NCBI RefSeq assembly: GCF_009911645.1
Contig: NZ_QWKI01000115.1
Coordinates: 1 to 45,121, forward strand
Reading direction: 5' to 3'
DNA: 45,121 nucleotides
Source: Pseudoflavonifractor sp. 60
GTDB taxonomy: Bacteria; Bacillota; Clostridia; Oscillospirales; Oscillospiraceae
Both the position numbers and the translations under genes were made by a program. How positions within the stretch are numbered: position 1 is the first letter of the stretch; every line of letters begins with the position of its first letter. Below, in pieces: positions 1-6,616 of the stretch. The notes under the pieces were generated by a model, which did no database searches, had not been told where the DNA came from, and was given only the letters and a program-made list of their open reading frames with translations.

Positions 1-1
1 A

Positions 2-55
2 GCGCAGATGTTGAAAAACTTTATTGAGAACCAGGAGGACAACACAGTACAGTAA
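2..55 (+). CDS. C-terminal end of an unidentified gene, cut by the window edge
   Basis: An open frame enters from the left edge and stops with TAA at 53-55, giving 17 residues ending ENQEDNTVQ. The reading fits the tail of a real gene because a perfect hairpin (72-109) follows within 20 bases and a convergent gene (tnpV) lies beyond it. Too little is visible to name the product; in a TnpV-type element a recombinase or mobilisation gene would be plausible. This is inference only. Confidence 0.3.
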   Translation, partial: AQMLKNFIENQEDNTVQ

Positions 56-71
56 AACGCTGAATGACAGT

Positions 72-109
72 CAGAGGGACGCAAGGTAGTTTCGCCTTGC
101 GTCCCTCTG
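72..109. terminator. Perfect 15-bp hairpin between convergent genes
   Basis: CAGAGGGACGCAAGG (72-86) is exactly complementary to 95-109, with an 8-base loop. It sits between the partial gene ending at 55 (+) and tnpV ending at 113 (-), as expected of a shared two-way terminator. There is no clear T tract on either side, so terminator function is likely but not certain. Confidence 0.6.
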
Positions 110-112
110 TGT

Positions 113-481
113 TCACCGGGTAAAGATAAGTTCAGCATGAACGATTTCCGTTGCTCTGTCACGGATGTTGTTTATACGCCCCACCCATTCCATTTGATTT
201 TCAACTTTGAGCTGTTCCGCGACCCCCTCCTGTTCCGCCAGTCGTTTGACCAACTGAAAAAACATAGCTTTTGCCTGGGCATCAACCGCAATCAAATGGT
301 CATTCAGTTTGCCGCTGAGAAGCAGGGCATTGTAGAGTGGCCTCCGTTGTGCTTTCAGGTAATGTCTCCGCCGTTGCCCCCAGGTGCCAACGGGAGCGGT
401 TTCAGGCAGAGACAAATCGGGCAGGAAGTAATCGCCTTCCTGGTGATAGGTGCCGCCCAGTTCCTCAAATAATGATTCCAT
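113..481 (-). CDS. tnpV: TnpV-family transposon-encoded protein
   Basis: The 122-residue product resembles the TnpV accessory proteins of Tn4451/4453-type and related mobilisable elements of clostridia. Family-like stretches are the N-terminal FEELGGTYHQEGDYFLPDL, the GxWGQRRRHYL segment, and the C-terminal AEQEGVAEQLK...MEWVGRINNIRDRA. The length matches the usual 115-125 residues, so the gene looks intact. An ATG start at 481 has GGAGG about eight bases upstream. No catalytic function is established for the family; it marks transposon DNA. It converges on the partial gene at the window edge and lies next to other mobile remnants. Assignment is from remembered family sequence. Confidence 0.85.
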   Translation of the reverse strand: MESLFEELGGTYHQEGDYFLPDLSLPETAPVGTWGQRRRHYLKAQRRPLYNALLLSGKLNDHLIAVDAQAKAMFFQLVKRLAEQEGVAEQLKVENQMEWVGRINNIRDRATEIVHAELIFTR

Positions 482-496
482 TGCAGATTCCTCCGT

Positions 497-571
497 TTAT
501 TCAGATTTTCTGCAATACACCGTATCGACTGTCTCTACTGCATTTTTGAAACCATCGTTATGGAACCTCAT
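497..571 (-). pseudogene. Possible small ORF or gene-end remnant upstream of tnpV
   Basis: A minus-strand frame reads MRFHNDGFKNAVETVDTVYC and ends in RKSE before TAA at 497-499, just upstream of the tnpV ribosome site. The frame is also open further upstream, so this could be the end of a truncated gene or a very short gene. No family is recognised. It is listed because it fills part of the gap between tnpV and the SDR gene. Confidence 0.25.
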
Positions 572-623
572 TGTGGCGGCGAGGCCCGTTTTGAAGTTCC
601 GATGCAAAACCGAAACTGCCATA

Positions 624-1451
624 CTACTTTTCCTGCGGTCTCAGCGGACCATAGAAATAGGACGCCGTTGCTCCACCGTCAATCAGAAAGTCCGCCCCGG
701 TGATAAACGCTCCGGCTCCGCTCATCAACAGTTCGGCCACATTGGCAACCTCATCTGCCGTTCCCGGCCGGCCGGCGGGGCATTTGGCAAACATGTTTTT
801 ATAAAAGTCGCCCCGCGGTCCGTTAAACTCGTCAATGGCCAGCGGTGTGACGATAATGCCGGGGGAGATCGAATTGATTCGGGCGCCCCGCTCGCCCCAT
901 TTCACCGCCTCAGCCATAACCCGTTTTTCGTTGCAGCGCTTTGCAAGCTGGTAGGCATGGAGGGTATCTTCAATATTCTGAAGTACCTCCAGTTCCAGAA
1001 GCTCGTCCGCAGGGCTACAGGCCAGCTGTTCATCCACCTGAGGCGGCAGGGCGGGCATCCGGTGGCCCGACTGGCTGGAGATGGTCACGCCTACGCCGCC
1101 CGGAGCGATAATTTTGCCGACCTCCTCCAGCAAAACTGCGGTGCCATAGAGATCGACCTTCAAAATTGTCTCAACGGGAGCCTGACTGGGCGATACGCCC
1201 GCCGCATTGACCAACATGGTAACAGGGCCGAATTTCTGACCCTCCGCAATGAAATGCCGAATCGAGACCCGGCTGGATAGATCCATCTCCGTCGCCTCAG
1301 CGTCAAAGCCCGCGTTGGTCAGTATTGTTTCGATATTTTTTGCTTTCTCCAGCCGCTTGTCGCCGATGACGATTTTCATCCCAGCTCCCATTCTTCGGGC
1401 GATTGCCATCCCGATTTGCCCTGCGCCTGCTAAAAGCATCACATGTTTCAT
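624..1451 (-). CDS. Short-chain dehydrogenase/reductase (SDR)
   Basis: A 275-residue classical-type SDR with an NAD(P)-binding Rossmann fold. Visible motifs are GAGQIG (9-14), Asp31 at the end of the second strand (usually an NAD(H) preference), NAAG (82-85), a catalytic serine in SSQS (125-128), and Tyr167/Lys171 in YQLAK. The spacing between catalytic Ser and Tyr is about 40 residues instead of the usual 12 or so, an insertion at roughly 131-160 carrying EQLACSPADELLELEVLQN that probably shapes the substrate pocket. ISPGII (195-200) follows as usual. The ATG at 1451 has AGGAGG upstream. The substrate cannot be read from sequence. It stands alone, flanked by mobile-element remnants, and may itself have been transferred. 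Confidence 0.93.
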   Translation of the reverse strand: MKHVMLLAGAGQIGMAIARRMGAGMKIVIGDKRLEKAKNIETILTNAGFDAEATEMDLSSRVSIRHFIAEGQKFGPVTMLVNAAGVSPSQAPVETILKVDLYGTAVLLEEVGKIIAPGGVGVTISSQSGHRMPALPPQVDEQLACSPADELLELEVLQNIEDTLHAYQLAKRCNEKRVMAEAVKWGERGARINSISPGIIVTPLAIDEFNGPRGDFYKNMFAKCPAGRPGTADEVANVAELLMSGAGAFITGADFLIDGGATASYFYGPLRPQEK

Positions 1452-1482
1452 TATGGGCCGCCTCCTTTTGTTTGATTAGGAG

Positions 1483-1513
1483 AGTATATCAGTTAAACCC
1501 GACTTTAAGTCAA
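1483..1513 (-). promoter_or_regulatory. SDR promoter with 19-bp spacer and internal dyad (MerR-type candidate)
   Basis: On the minus strand TTGACT (complement of 1508-1513) and TATACT (complement of 1483-1488) are separated by 19 bp, about 30 bp before the SDR start. An imperfect dyad, ACTTAAA..TTTAACT, overlaps the -35 and fills the spacer. Over-long spacers with a dyad are the hallmark of promoters that MerR-family regulators activate by untwisting. The hexamers and dyad are seen; the regulator is inferred and is not encoded in this window. Confidence 0.62.
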
Positions 1514-1594
1514 GCGTTTTAACCCGTGAATTTTCATGTCATAGAGTCATAGAAAGGACTGCCGCTGTTTTGGAAGCCAGTTGCTGTGCGTCTC

Positions 1595-1708
1595 TTATTT
1601 CTGCTCATCCACCGGGGGCGCCATGGCCACATAGCGGTTTGGCAGCTCCGGCGTGCTGGTGTAATAGCGGACGCCCTGATCCAGTCCGGCGAAACGAGTT
1701 GGGGCGGG
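1595..1708 (-). pseudogene. Unidentified gene-end fragment
   Basis: A minus-strand frame, bounded upstream by a stop, reads TRFAGLDQGVRYYTSTPELP and continues NRYVAMAPPVDEQK to TAA at 1595-1597. The composition is protein-like and unlike the overlapping frames, with no start codon or ribosome site. It looks like the tail of a gene whose body was lost, but I do not recognise the family. It is treated as debris of a former mobile element. Confidence 0.3.
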
Positions 1709-1737
1709 AATTTATGAGCTGGTGCAGTTAAGCAGTC

Positions 1738-1978
1738 CATATCCGAACCAGATTTTTTCGTCGCAGGGGAGGCTTTCAGGTCATCAAATGTAATCGTATC
1801 TGTTCCTTCCTTGTAGTTGGAAGGTAATCACCATCTTGTCATCATACAGAAAAATTGCATTGACGGACGTGTCGATCAGTATCTTCCGATGGGCAGCGTC
1901 CCACCGTTGTACTTGGATTTCAGGGCGTTCTCGGTCATGCCTCGGACTACCTTCTCAGACAAGTCAGCAGAGTAATAT
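1738..1978 (-). pseudogene. Remnant of a large serine recombinase (internal deletion plus frameshift)
   Basis: Reading leftwards from about 1978, YYSADLSEKVVRGMTENALK and then SKYNGGTLPIG match the end of the catalytic domain and the recombinase-domain entry of serine recombinases. About 25 codons in, the sequence jumps to LIDTSVNAIFLYDDKMVITF, a typical C-terminal segment of the same family, so the middle is deleted. A further frameshift near 1825 is needed to continue as NYKEGTDTITFDDL. The 5' end stops abruptly at about 1978, where a plus-strand TIGR02391-like fragment begins. The gene is dead; it is a trace of a former integrative element. Family assignment is from remembered motifs. Confidence 0.7.
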
Positions 1979-2239
1979 GGTCAAGATTTGATGCGCAAAG
2001 CGTTCGCACTATCAAATCCATTACTTATATTCGAAGGAATGGACACGGAAAGCGGGCGAAATGTCCAAGAAGGATATATGCAGATGTTTGCCGGCGCAAT
2101 GCAAGGAATACACAATCCTAAGGCCCATGAGAATTTAAGCATATCTCGAGAAGACGCTGTAAAACGTCTGGTTCTTGCCAGCCTTTTAATGGATAAAATA
2201 GATGAGGCAATTGGTTTTTCAAATCTCTCGGAGTCCTGA
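1979..2239 (+). pseudogene. 5'-truncated TIGR02391 (Ymh-like) family gene
   Basis: The frame starts directly at the recombinase junction and reads GQDLMRKAFALSNPLLIF, then RNVQEGYMQMFAGAMQGIHN and PKAHENLSISREDAVKRLVL, stopping at 2239. The core RNxQEGYMxxFAGAMxGIxNPKAH is the C-terminal signature of the TIGR02391 family (proteins of unknown function often carried on mobile elements and near defence genes). The N-terminal half is missing, there is no ribosome site, and the only start candidate is an internal TTG at 1988. It is very unlikely to be functional. Confidence 0.68.
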
Positions 2240-2313
2240 CTGCATTTTCTAAAGAACAAACGCCTTGACCCCCCTTAATTTGTCGGACTGGGAACCCCCT
2301 ATACCGTTACTCC

Positions 2314-2427
2314 TGTCCGCAAATCGGAGCCATTCTTAGTTCTTTGAAGAAGATTGTATTACCCCCTTGAGATAGAGCGTTTGAAGTCCTTGCCGCACAG
2401 GCGGTTCAAACGCCCGATTTGCGGACA
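2314..2427. repeat. Interrupted 23-bp inverted repeat in a gene-free stretch
   Basis: The stretch 2240-2552 has no convincing gene. TGTCCGCAAATCGG (2314-2327) is an exact inverted match of 2414-2427, and GCGTTTGAA (2377-2385) of 2405-2413. The two right arms are contiguous, so the left arm looks like a 23-bp arm split by a 49-base insertion (2328-2376). Around it, short C-runs in similar context recur near 2267, 2295, 2361, 2442 and 2524. This could be a decayed insertion-sequence end, a recombination or transfer site, or a structured RNA. The base matches are seen directly; function is unknown. Confidence 0.6.
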
Positions 2428-2552
2428 TCGGTAGAAAAGTAACCCCCGCTTTTTGCACTTCAAAGGAAATTATACGGCACAATCAATTTTAGTGTTTGAA
2501 CCTCTTGTGACACAAGGATTTTGACCCCTTACTTTTTCTACCAGCGTTCGTC

Positions 2553-2581
2553 TTGACAGAACATCCGAAATCCGATACAAT
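2553..2581 (+). promoter_or_regulatory. Strong sigma-70-type promoter
   Basis: TTGACA (2553-2558) and TACAAT (2576-2581) are separated by 17 bp. It reads toward the small gene at 2746, leaving a leader of about 155 bases that contains a small hairpin (GAGGAC pairing with GTCCTC near 2594-2611). The -35 is perfect and the -10 is one base from consensus. Confidence 0.7.
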
Positions 2582-2745
2582 ACCCGCAGAAGGATGAGAG
2601 GACATCTGGTCCTCGTTGTTGCGATACACGATTTTCCGACAGAGAGGGGAACGGCCTATCCGCAAAGCCTAAAAGAAACAATTTGCAAAGTACACGAAAG
2701 GACAGAAGGACGCACCTTCGTAAATTTCCATACGGAGGACGATAT

Positions 2746-2913
2746 TTGAGCAAGCGAAAGCAACCGATTAACAACACCAACATTCCCCAGCACCAGATCG
2801 AGGCCATCGCCCGCTGTATTCTGCCCGACATTCTCGCTTTCTACGAGAGCATAGAGGGGCAGCGGGAATTTGAAGAATGGAAAAAGCAGCGGCAGGCCGA
2901 ACAAAAAGAGTAA
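2746..2913 (+). CDS. Small conserved hypothetical protein of mobile elements
   Basis: A 55-residue product starting at TTG (2746), chosen because GGAGG at 2734-2738 is well spaced; the frame is open upstream to 2683 but without a ribosome site. It reads MSKRKQPINNTNIPQHQIEA..., then IARCILPDILAFYESIEGQ and a charged tail. Short proteins with a LLPDIxAFxESxEGQREFxxW pattern are common in integrative elements and phages of gut Firmicutes; no function is known to me. A strong promoter (2553-2581) and terminator (2919-2956) frame it as a single-gene unit, the last relic of the element next to the tRNA. Confidence 0.6.
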   Translation: MSKRKQPINNTNIPQHQIEAIARCILPDILAFYESIEGQREFEEWKKQRQAEQKE

Positions 2914-2918
2914 ACAAT

Positions 2919-2956
2919 CAGGGCGGACGCCATCGTCACACGATGCGCCCGCCCTG
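2919..2956 (+). terminator. Rho-independent terminator after the small ORF
   Basis: CAGGGCGG (2919-2926) pairs with 2949-2956, and the stem continues as CGC/GCG and ATCG/CGAT with one mismatch and one bulge around a TCACA loop. It begins six bases after the stop of the gene ending at 2913 and is followed by a pyrimidine-rich run. Confidence 0.8.
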
Positions 2957-3053
2957 TTCTTCTCTATTTCTTGGCCCTCTTGGTTTGGAGGTCGCTTTCC
3001 GCTCCATACCGTTTCGGAAGTGGGTGGTCTCAATTTTCTCAAAGAAAACCAAT

Positions 3054-3091
3054 AATCCGAACCCATCTCCTATCGGAAAAAGGTTCGGATT
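3054..3091 (-). terminator. Terminator of the tRNA-Leu gene
   Basis: A 10-bp inverted repeat, AATCCGAACC (3054-3063) with 3082-3091, lies just past the 3' end of the tRNA on the minus strand and leads into a T-rich run (ATTGGTTTTCTTT). The loop is long (18 bases). Confidence 0.55.
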
Positions 3092-3100
3092 ATATGGTCG

Positions 3101-3187
3101 TGGTGCGCGAGGCGGGAGTCGAACCCGCACGCCCTTGCGAGCACTGGCACCTGAAGCCAGCGAGTCTACCAATTCCACCACTCGCGC
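3101..3187 (-). tRNA. tRNA-Leu (anticodon CAG)
   Basis: On the minus strand the acceptor arm GCGCGAG pairs with CTCGCGC, followed by discriminator A and an encoded CCA (3101-3103). The anticodon stem CTGGC/GCCAG holds loop TTCAGGT with anticodon CAG, which reads CUG. A long variable arm (TGCTCGCAAGGGCGT) marks it as class II, as for leucine, and the T-loop GGTTCGACTCC is present. At 87 bases it is complete. Its 3' end faces the mobile-element debris at 1-2.9 kb, consistent with use as an integration site. Confidence 0.97.
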
Positions 3188-3231
3188 GTCCTGTTTGCGT
3201 CTGAGCTGTTGTCTTGTTCAGCGCAAGAGAG

Positions 3232-3260
3232 ATAATACCACATCAGTCGCCCGGTGTCAA
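3232..3260 (-). promoter_or_regulatory. Promoter of tRNA-Leu
   Basis: Minus-strand TTGACA (complement of 3255-3260) and TATTAT (complement of 3232-3237) are exactly 17 bp apart, about 45 bases upstream of the mature tRNA 5' end. This is a near-consensus housekeeping promoter. Confidence 0.85.
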
Positions 3261-3301
3261 CAGTTTTTGCAAAAAAATTTTCTTTTTTTATTTGGGGGCG
3301 C

Positions 3302-3329
3302 GGGGACGGTCTCCGATCAAGACCGCCCC
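3302..3329 (-). terminator. Probable terminator after the chemoreceptor gene
   Basis: GGGGACGGTCT (3302-3312) pairs with AGACCGCCCC (3320-3329) with a single bulge, immediately downstream of the minus-strand gene ending at 3348. On that strand it is followed by A-rich and then T-rich sequence rather than a direct T tract. Confidence 0.5.
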
Positions 3330-3347
3330 CTGGATTTCCGGGTCATG

Positions 3348-4934
3348 TTAAAGATTTGCGAAGACCTCCACCTGCCGCCGCAGGTCGCCTGCGATTTCCT
3401 GGTTAGTATCCATCCCGCTGACAATGCTGGTCAAGTCGTCCACCAGAACGTGGGTGCTGCCCGCCACGCCGGTGACGTCGGTGACCGCGTCGTTCACGGC
3501 GCTGGAGATGCCGGCAATGGAGGCGGCGACCTCCTCCATAGCCATGCTAAGCCCGTCGGCCTGGGCGTTAAAGGTCTCAATGGAGCGCTGAATGTACTCG
3601 GCATCCTCCCGGTACTGCTGGCCGGAGCGGACGGATTGGGCCAGCTGGGTCTCGATAGCCTGCCCCAGGTAGTCCGCCAGCTCCTGAGCGCTGCTGGAGA
3701 GGTAGGCCACCGCGCCGGTCACACTTTCGCTGACCTCCTTGATGTGACCCGCGGCCTGGGCACAGGCGTCTGCCAGGCGGCGAATCTCCTGGGCCACCAC
3801 GGCGAAGCCCTTCCCCGCAGCTCCAGCCCGGGCGGCCTCGATGGAGGCGTTAATGGCTATCAGGTCGGTGGAGGAGGAGATGGACAGGATATCCTGGGTC
3901 AGAATATTGATCTTGTCCACGTTTTTGCTCTGCTCAATGGCCTCATTCAGGATGGACAGGATTTCCTCCGTCCGGCTGTGTACCACTTCCATCTCCCGTC
4001 TGGCGGACTGCTCCATCTCCTCCGACCGCCCCCGCATCTCGGCAGAGTAGCCGCTGAGGGCCGCGCAGGCGTCGGCAACCCGTGCTGCGTCGTCCTGGGT
4101 GCTGGAGGCGCTGGCATTGATGGCGGCTGTGTTCTGGGATATCTTGCCCAGCGCGGCTGAGAGCTGTTCTGTGAGACCGGAGAGCTTTTGGGCGCTGCCG
4201 CTGGAGGTATGGGTGCGTCCGCGGATCTCGGTCACCACGCCGCCCAACCGCTCGGAGCTGTCCTGGAGGGTCCCCATCGCGTCCTGAATGGGGGCGATGA
4301 CATATCGTTTGATGATCCGAAGCGCCGCCCACACCAGAAGCACGCCGATGGCCAGAGCGGCGGCGCTGGTGACCAGCGAGACGACATAGACGGCAAACAG
4401 GCGGGTCTGGGCACGCTCAGCCTGGGTGCTGACCGAGGCAGAGAGGGTATCGATTGCGGACTCCACGGCGGCGCTGCGGACGGCCACGTCCCCGTTGGCC
4501 ATGGCGTAGGCGTCCTGGGTCTTGCTGTCGGCGCTGGCACAGACCAACCCCACCAGGGCGTGCTTCAGGGCGTCGTAGTTGTCCAGCAAGTCCTGGTAGG
4601 TCCTTCCGTCGTCCTCCGCCACAAAATCCTGGTAGGACGCAAGCTGCTGGTCCAGTTCGGCCTCCTCCGCCTTGATCTCCTGTACCAGCTGGATCATGGT
4701 GCTGTGGTCCGCCGCCACGATGTGGGACAGGGCCAGCCGGTGGAGGTCCATCATGGAACGACGGATGTCCTCCAGCCTGGCCTCACTGACCATATACTCG
4801 TCCACAATGGTTCCGGCGTTGGCGTGGACGTTGTTGATGCTGAACACAGCCAGAAGATTGGACAGCAGGGTCACCAGGCCCAGCAGGACAATGGGCAGAA
4901 CCAGGCGCTGCTGCAATGTAAGCTTTCCTTTCAT
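3348..4934 (-). CDS. Methyl-accepting chemotaxis protein
   Basis: A 528-residue transmembrane chemoreceptor. Membrane segments at about 10-32 and 179-205 flank an extracytoplasmic domain of about 145 residues that looks helical, like a four-helix-bundle sensor. The cytoplasmic part carries the conserved hairpin tip, IAINASIEAARAGAAGKGF (359-377) continuing AVVAQEIRRLA, which contacts CheW and CheA. There is no C-terminal CheR-tethering pentapeptide. The ATG at 4934 has AGGAGG upstream. It lies 22 bp after a solute-binding lipoprotein gene on the same strand, with one promoter for both, so the lipoprotein probably presents ligand to this receptor. No che or flagellar genes are in the window. 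Confidence 0.93.
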   Translation of the reverse strand: MKGKLTLQQRLVLPIVLLGLVTLLSNLLAVFSINNVHANAGTIVDEYMVSEARLEDIRRSMMDLHRLALSHIVAADHSTMIQLVQEIKAEEAELDQQLASYQDFVAEDDGRTYQDLLDNYDALKHALVGLVCASADSKTQDAYAMANGDVAVRSAAVESAIDTLSASVSTQAERAQTRLFAVYVVSLVTSAAALAIGVLLVWAALRIIKRYVIAPIQDAMGTLQDSSERLGGVVTEIRGRTHTSSGSAQKLSGLTEQLSAALGKISQNTAAINASASSTQDDAARVADACAALSGYSAEMRGRSEEMEQSARREMEVVHSRTEEILSILNEAIEQSKNVDKINILTQDILSISSSTDLIAINASIEAARAGAAGKGFAVVAQEIRRLADACAQAAGHIKEVSESVTGAVAYLSSSAQELADYLGQAIETQLAQSVRSGQQYREDAEYIQRSIETFNAQADGLSMAMEEVAASIAGISSAVNDAVTDVTGVAGSTHVLVDDLTSIVSGMDTNQEIAGDLRRQVEVFANL

Positions 4935-4956
4935 ATGCGTGCCTCCTATGTCGGTA

Positions 4957-6192
4957 TCACCGTGCGGTTACGCTCTCAACCATACGGTCCAGTTGGGTCT
5001 GCAGAGACGCGCCGGAGGGATTTCCTTGGGCCATGCTTCCGGCAAAGTCAGACACCGGCTGCCAGAAGTTCCCGCCGATCCGCTGGAGCTGGGAAAACTC
5101 CGACTGGGCCAGCAGCGCCGCAATGGCCGCTGACTGCTGGACCTGGGTGGAGGCGGCGGCGGTGCTGTTGGCCGGCCCCTGCCCCCGCCGCTCAAAGCGC
5201 AGGCGCTGGCCCTCCTCGCTGGAGAGCCACTCCGCCAGCCGTGCCGCCCATTCCGGTTCTTGGGAGTAGGCGTTGACCCCGATCAGCTTGCAGCCGGAGA
5301 AGGAGGCCATCTGAATCTGCTGGCCATTGCAGGTGAAGGTGGGGAGCTTGGCGGCGCCGGCGTTCTCTCCCCAGGCCTCCTGAATGGCCACCGCGTTCCA
5401 CACGCCGCTGACGCCGGCAATGACAGAGCCGTCCCGGACGCCCTCCAGAAAGGCCTCGTCCGTCCGGTTGGAGAAGGCCGGACTGGCGGCAATGGACAGC
5501 ATGGCCTGGGCCACGTCAACCCCGGTAACGGGCCCTTCCGTGCTGTTCCAGGTGCAGTAGTTGGTCAGACCGTCGCTATTCAGCCCCACCTCCAGGCCGG
5601 TGTTGCCAAAGAAGGCGTAGACATACCAGCCGGAGGACCAGTCCATGGAGAACTGCCGCCCGGCCTGGGCCGCTGTCTCCAGGAGCCGGTCCATGGTCTG
5701 AACGTCCTCCGGGTCAAAGTAGGCCTTATTATAGTAGATGAAGTAGCCGTTGTCGGCGGTCAGCGGGTAGGCGTACAGCGTCCCGCCCACGCTGGCGGCC
5801 TCCACCGCCGCCGAGAGATTGGAGCTTCGGATGGCTGCGGCGTCCTCCAGGGGGTCCAGCGCTCCGGCGGCAGCCAGGGCAGCCACCTGATCGTCGGCAA
5901 AGGTAAACACGTCCGCGCCCCCCTCCAGGTCCCCCAGCAGGACGTCCTTACAGTTGGACTCGCTCTGGGGCTGGCAGGTGATCTGGAAGTTGGCCTCTCC
6001 GGCATAGTGGTTTTGGAAGGAGGTGATAAGCTCCTGAAGCAGCTCCGCGTCCTCCTCCGCGCCCCAAACGGTCAGCGTCACGGTGTGACTGTCAGGGGCC
6101 AGCTCTTCGGCAGGCGGCGACTGCCTTCCGCAGGCGGCCAGGCCAGGCAGCAGACCCAGGAACATAAGCAGGAAAACAAGCGTCTTTTTCAT
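4957..6192 (-). CDS. Extracellular solute-binding lipoprotein (ABC family 1 type)
   Basis: A 411-residue protein starting at ATG 6192 (MKKTLVFLLMF), chosen over an upstream in-frame ATG at 6213 because GGAGG is correctly placed. The signal peptide ends in lipobox LAAC with lipidated Cys21. The mature part resembles carbohydrate-type family 1 binding proteins: an early LTVWG strand, ITSFQNHY, then YAYPLTADNGYFIYYNKAYF and SGVWNAVAIQE, and a late AARLAEWLSSEEGQ. No permease or ATPase gene accompanies it. Its partner is the chemoreceptor 22 bp downstream, so sensing rather than import is the likelier role. A promoter lies at 6266-6294. The ligand is unknown; a sugar is only a family-based guess. 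Confidence 0.93.
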   Translation of the reverse strand: MKKTLVFLLMFLGLLPGLAACGRQSPPAEELAPDSHTVTLTVWGAEEDAELLQELITSFQNHYAGEANFQITCQPQSESNCKDVLLGDLEGGADVFTFADDQVAALAAAGALDPLEDAAAIRSSNLSAAVEAASVGGTLYAYPLTADNGYFIYYNKAYFDPEDVQTMDRLLETAAQAGRQFSMDWSSGWYVYAFFGNTGLEVGLNSDGLTNYCTWNSTEGPVTGVDVAQAMLSIAASPAFSNRTDEAFLEGVRDGSVIAGVSGVWNAVAIQEAWGENAGAAKLPTFTCNGQQIQMASFSGCKLIGVNAYSQEPEWAARLAEWLSSEEGQRLRFERRGQGPANSTAAASTQVQQSAAIAALLAQSEFSQLQRIGGNFWQPVSDFAGSMAQGNPSGASLQTQLDRMVESVTAR

Positions 6193-6265
6193 ACCGTATA
6201 CCCCTCCGGTCAATCGAAAACTGTGTACAGGCGGGCACAGGGCGCCCCTGCCTGATTATGATTGA

Positions 6266-6294
6266 AGTATAGCCCAAAACAGGAGGAATTTCAA
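6266..6294 (-). promoter_or_regulatory. Promoter of the lipoprotein-chemoreceptor unit
   Basis: Minus-strand TTGAAA (complement of 6289-6294) and TATACT (complement of 6266-6271) with a 17-bp spacer, about 75 bp upstream of the lipoprotein start. Confidence 0.7.
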
Positions 6295-6397
6295 GCGGCA
6301 ATTGCCTGTATCTGGCAATGGGAGCGGCTGTCTTTTGCGGGAGGACGGAGGAGGGCTCCCGCGGCGCTGATTTCCCTTGGGCCAAGCCAAATTTCCC

Positions 6398-6426
6398 TTT
6401 ACAAAAACTTTGACTTGGCTTATAAT
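6398..6426 (+). promoter_or_regulatory. Promoter of the CAP-SLH gene
   Basis: TTTACA (6398-6403) and TATAAT (6421-6426) with a 17-bp spacer. The leader to the ATG at 6617 is about 185 bases and holds no ORF with a ribosome site. It is divergent from the promoter at 6266-6294. Confidence 0.75.
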
Positions 6427-6616
6427 AACAGCCAGGCAGGCCCCGCTCCGGTACACGGCGGCAGGCCTTTTTGTTCTGCATGGGACAACATGAGAAGTTC
6501 CCTTTTCATGTGTGCCCAAGCGGAGATTTTCCCCGCTGTGCCGGACCTGGGCGTCTGATGAGCGCTCAGCCCCACAATCAATGCCCGCCAAAGCGGGAAG
6601 AGGAGGACATCATTCC

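Noticed and set aside
1988-2239. Intact 83-residue gene starting at TTG 1988
   Set aside because: There is no ribosome site, the family N-terminus is missing and the frame begins at a rearrangement junction; it is scored as a remnant.
2260-2552. Complete insertion sequence
   Set aside because: No transposase frame is present; only short repeats and C-runs remain, so at most an end remnant is possible.
6404-6426. TTGACT near 6410 as the -35 of the CAP-SLH promoter
   Set aside because: It is only five bases from TATAAT; TTTACA at 6398 has the correct 17-bp spacing.
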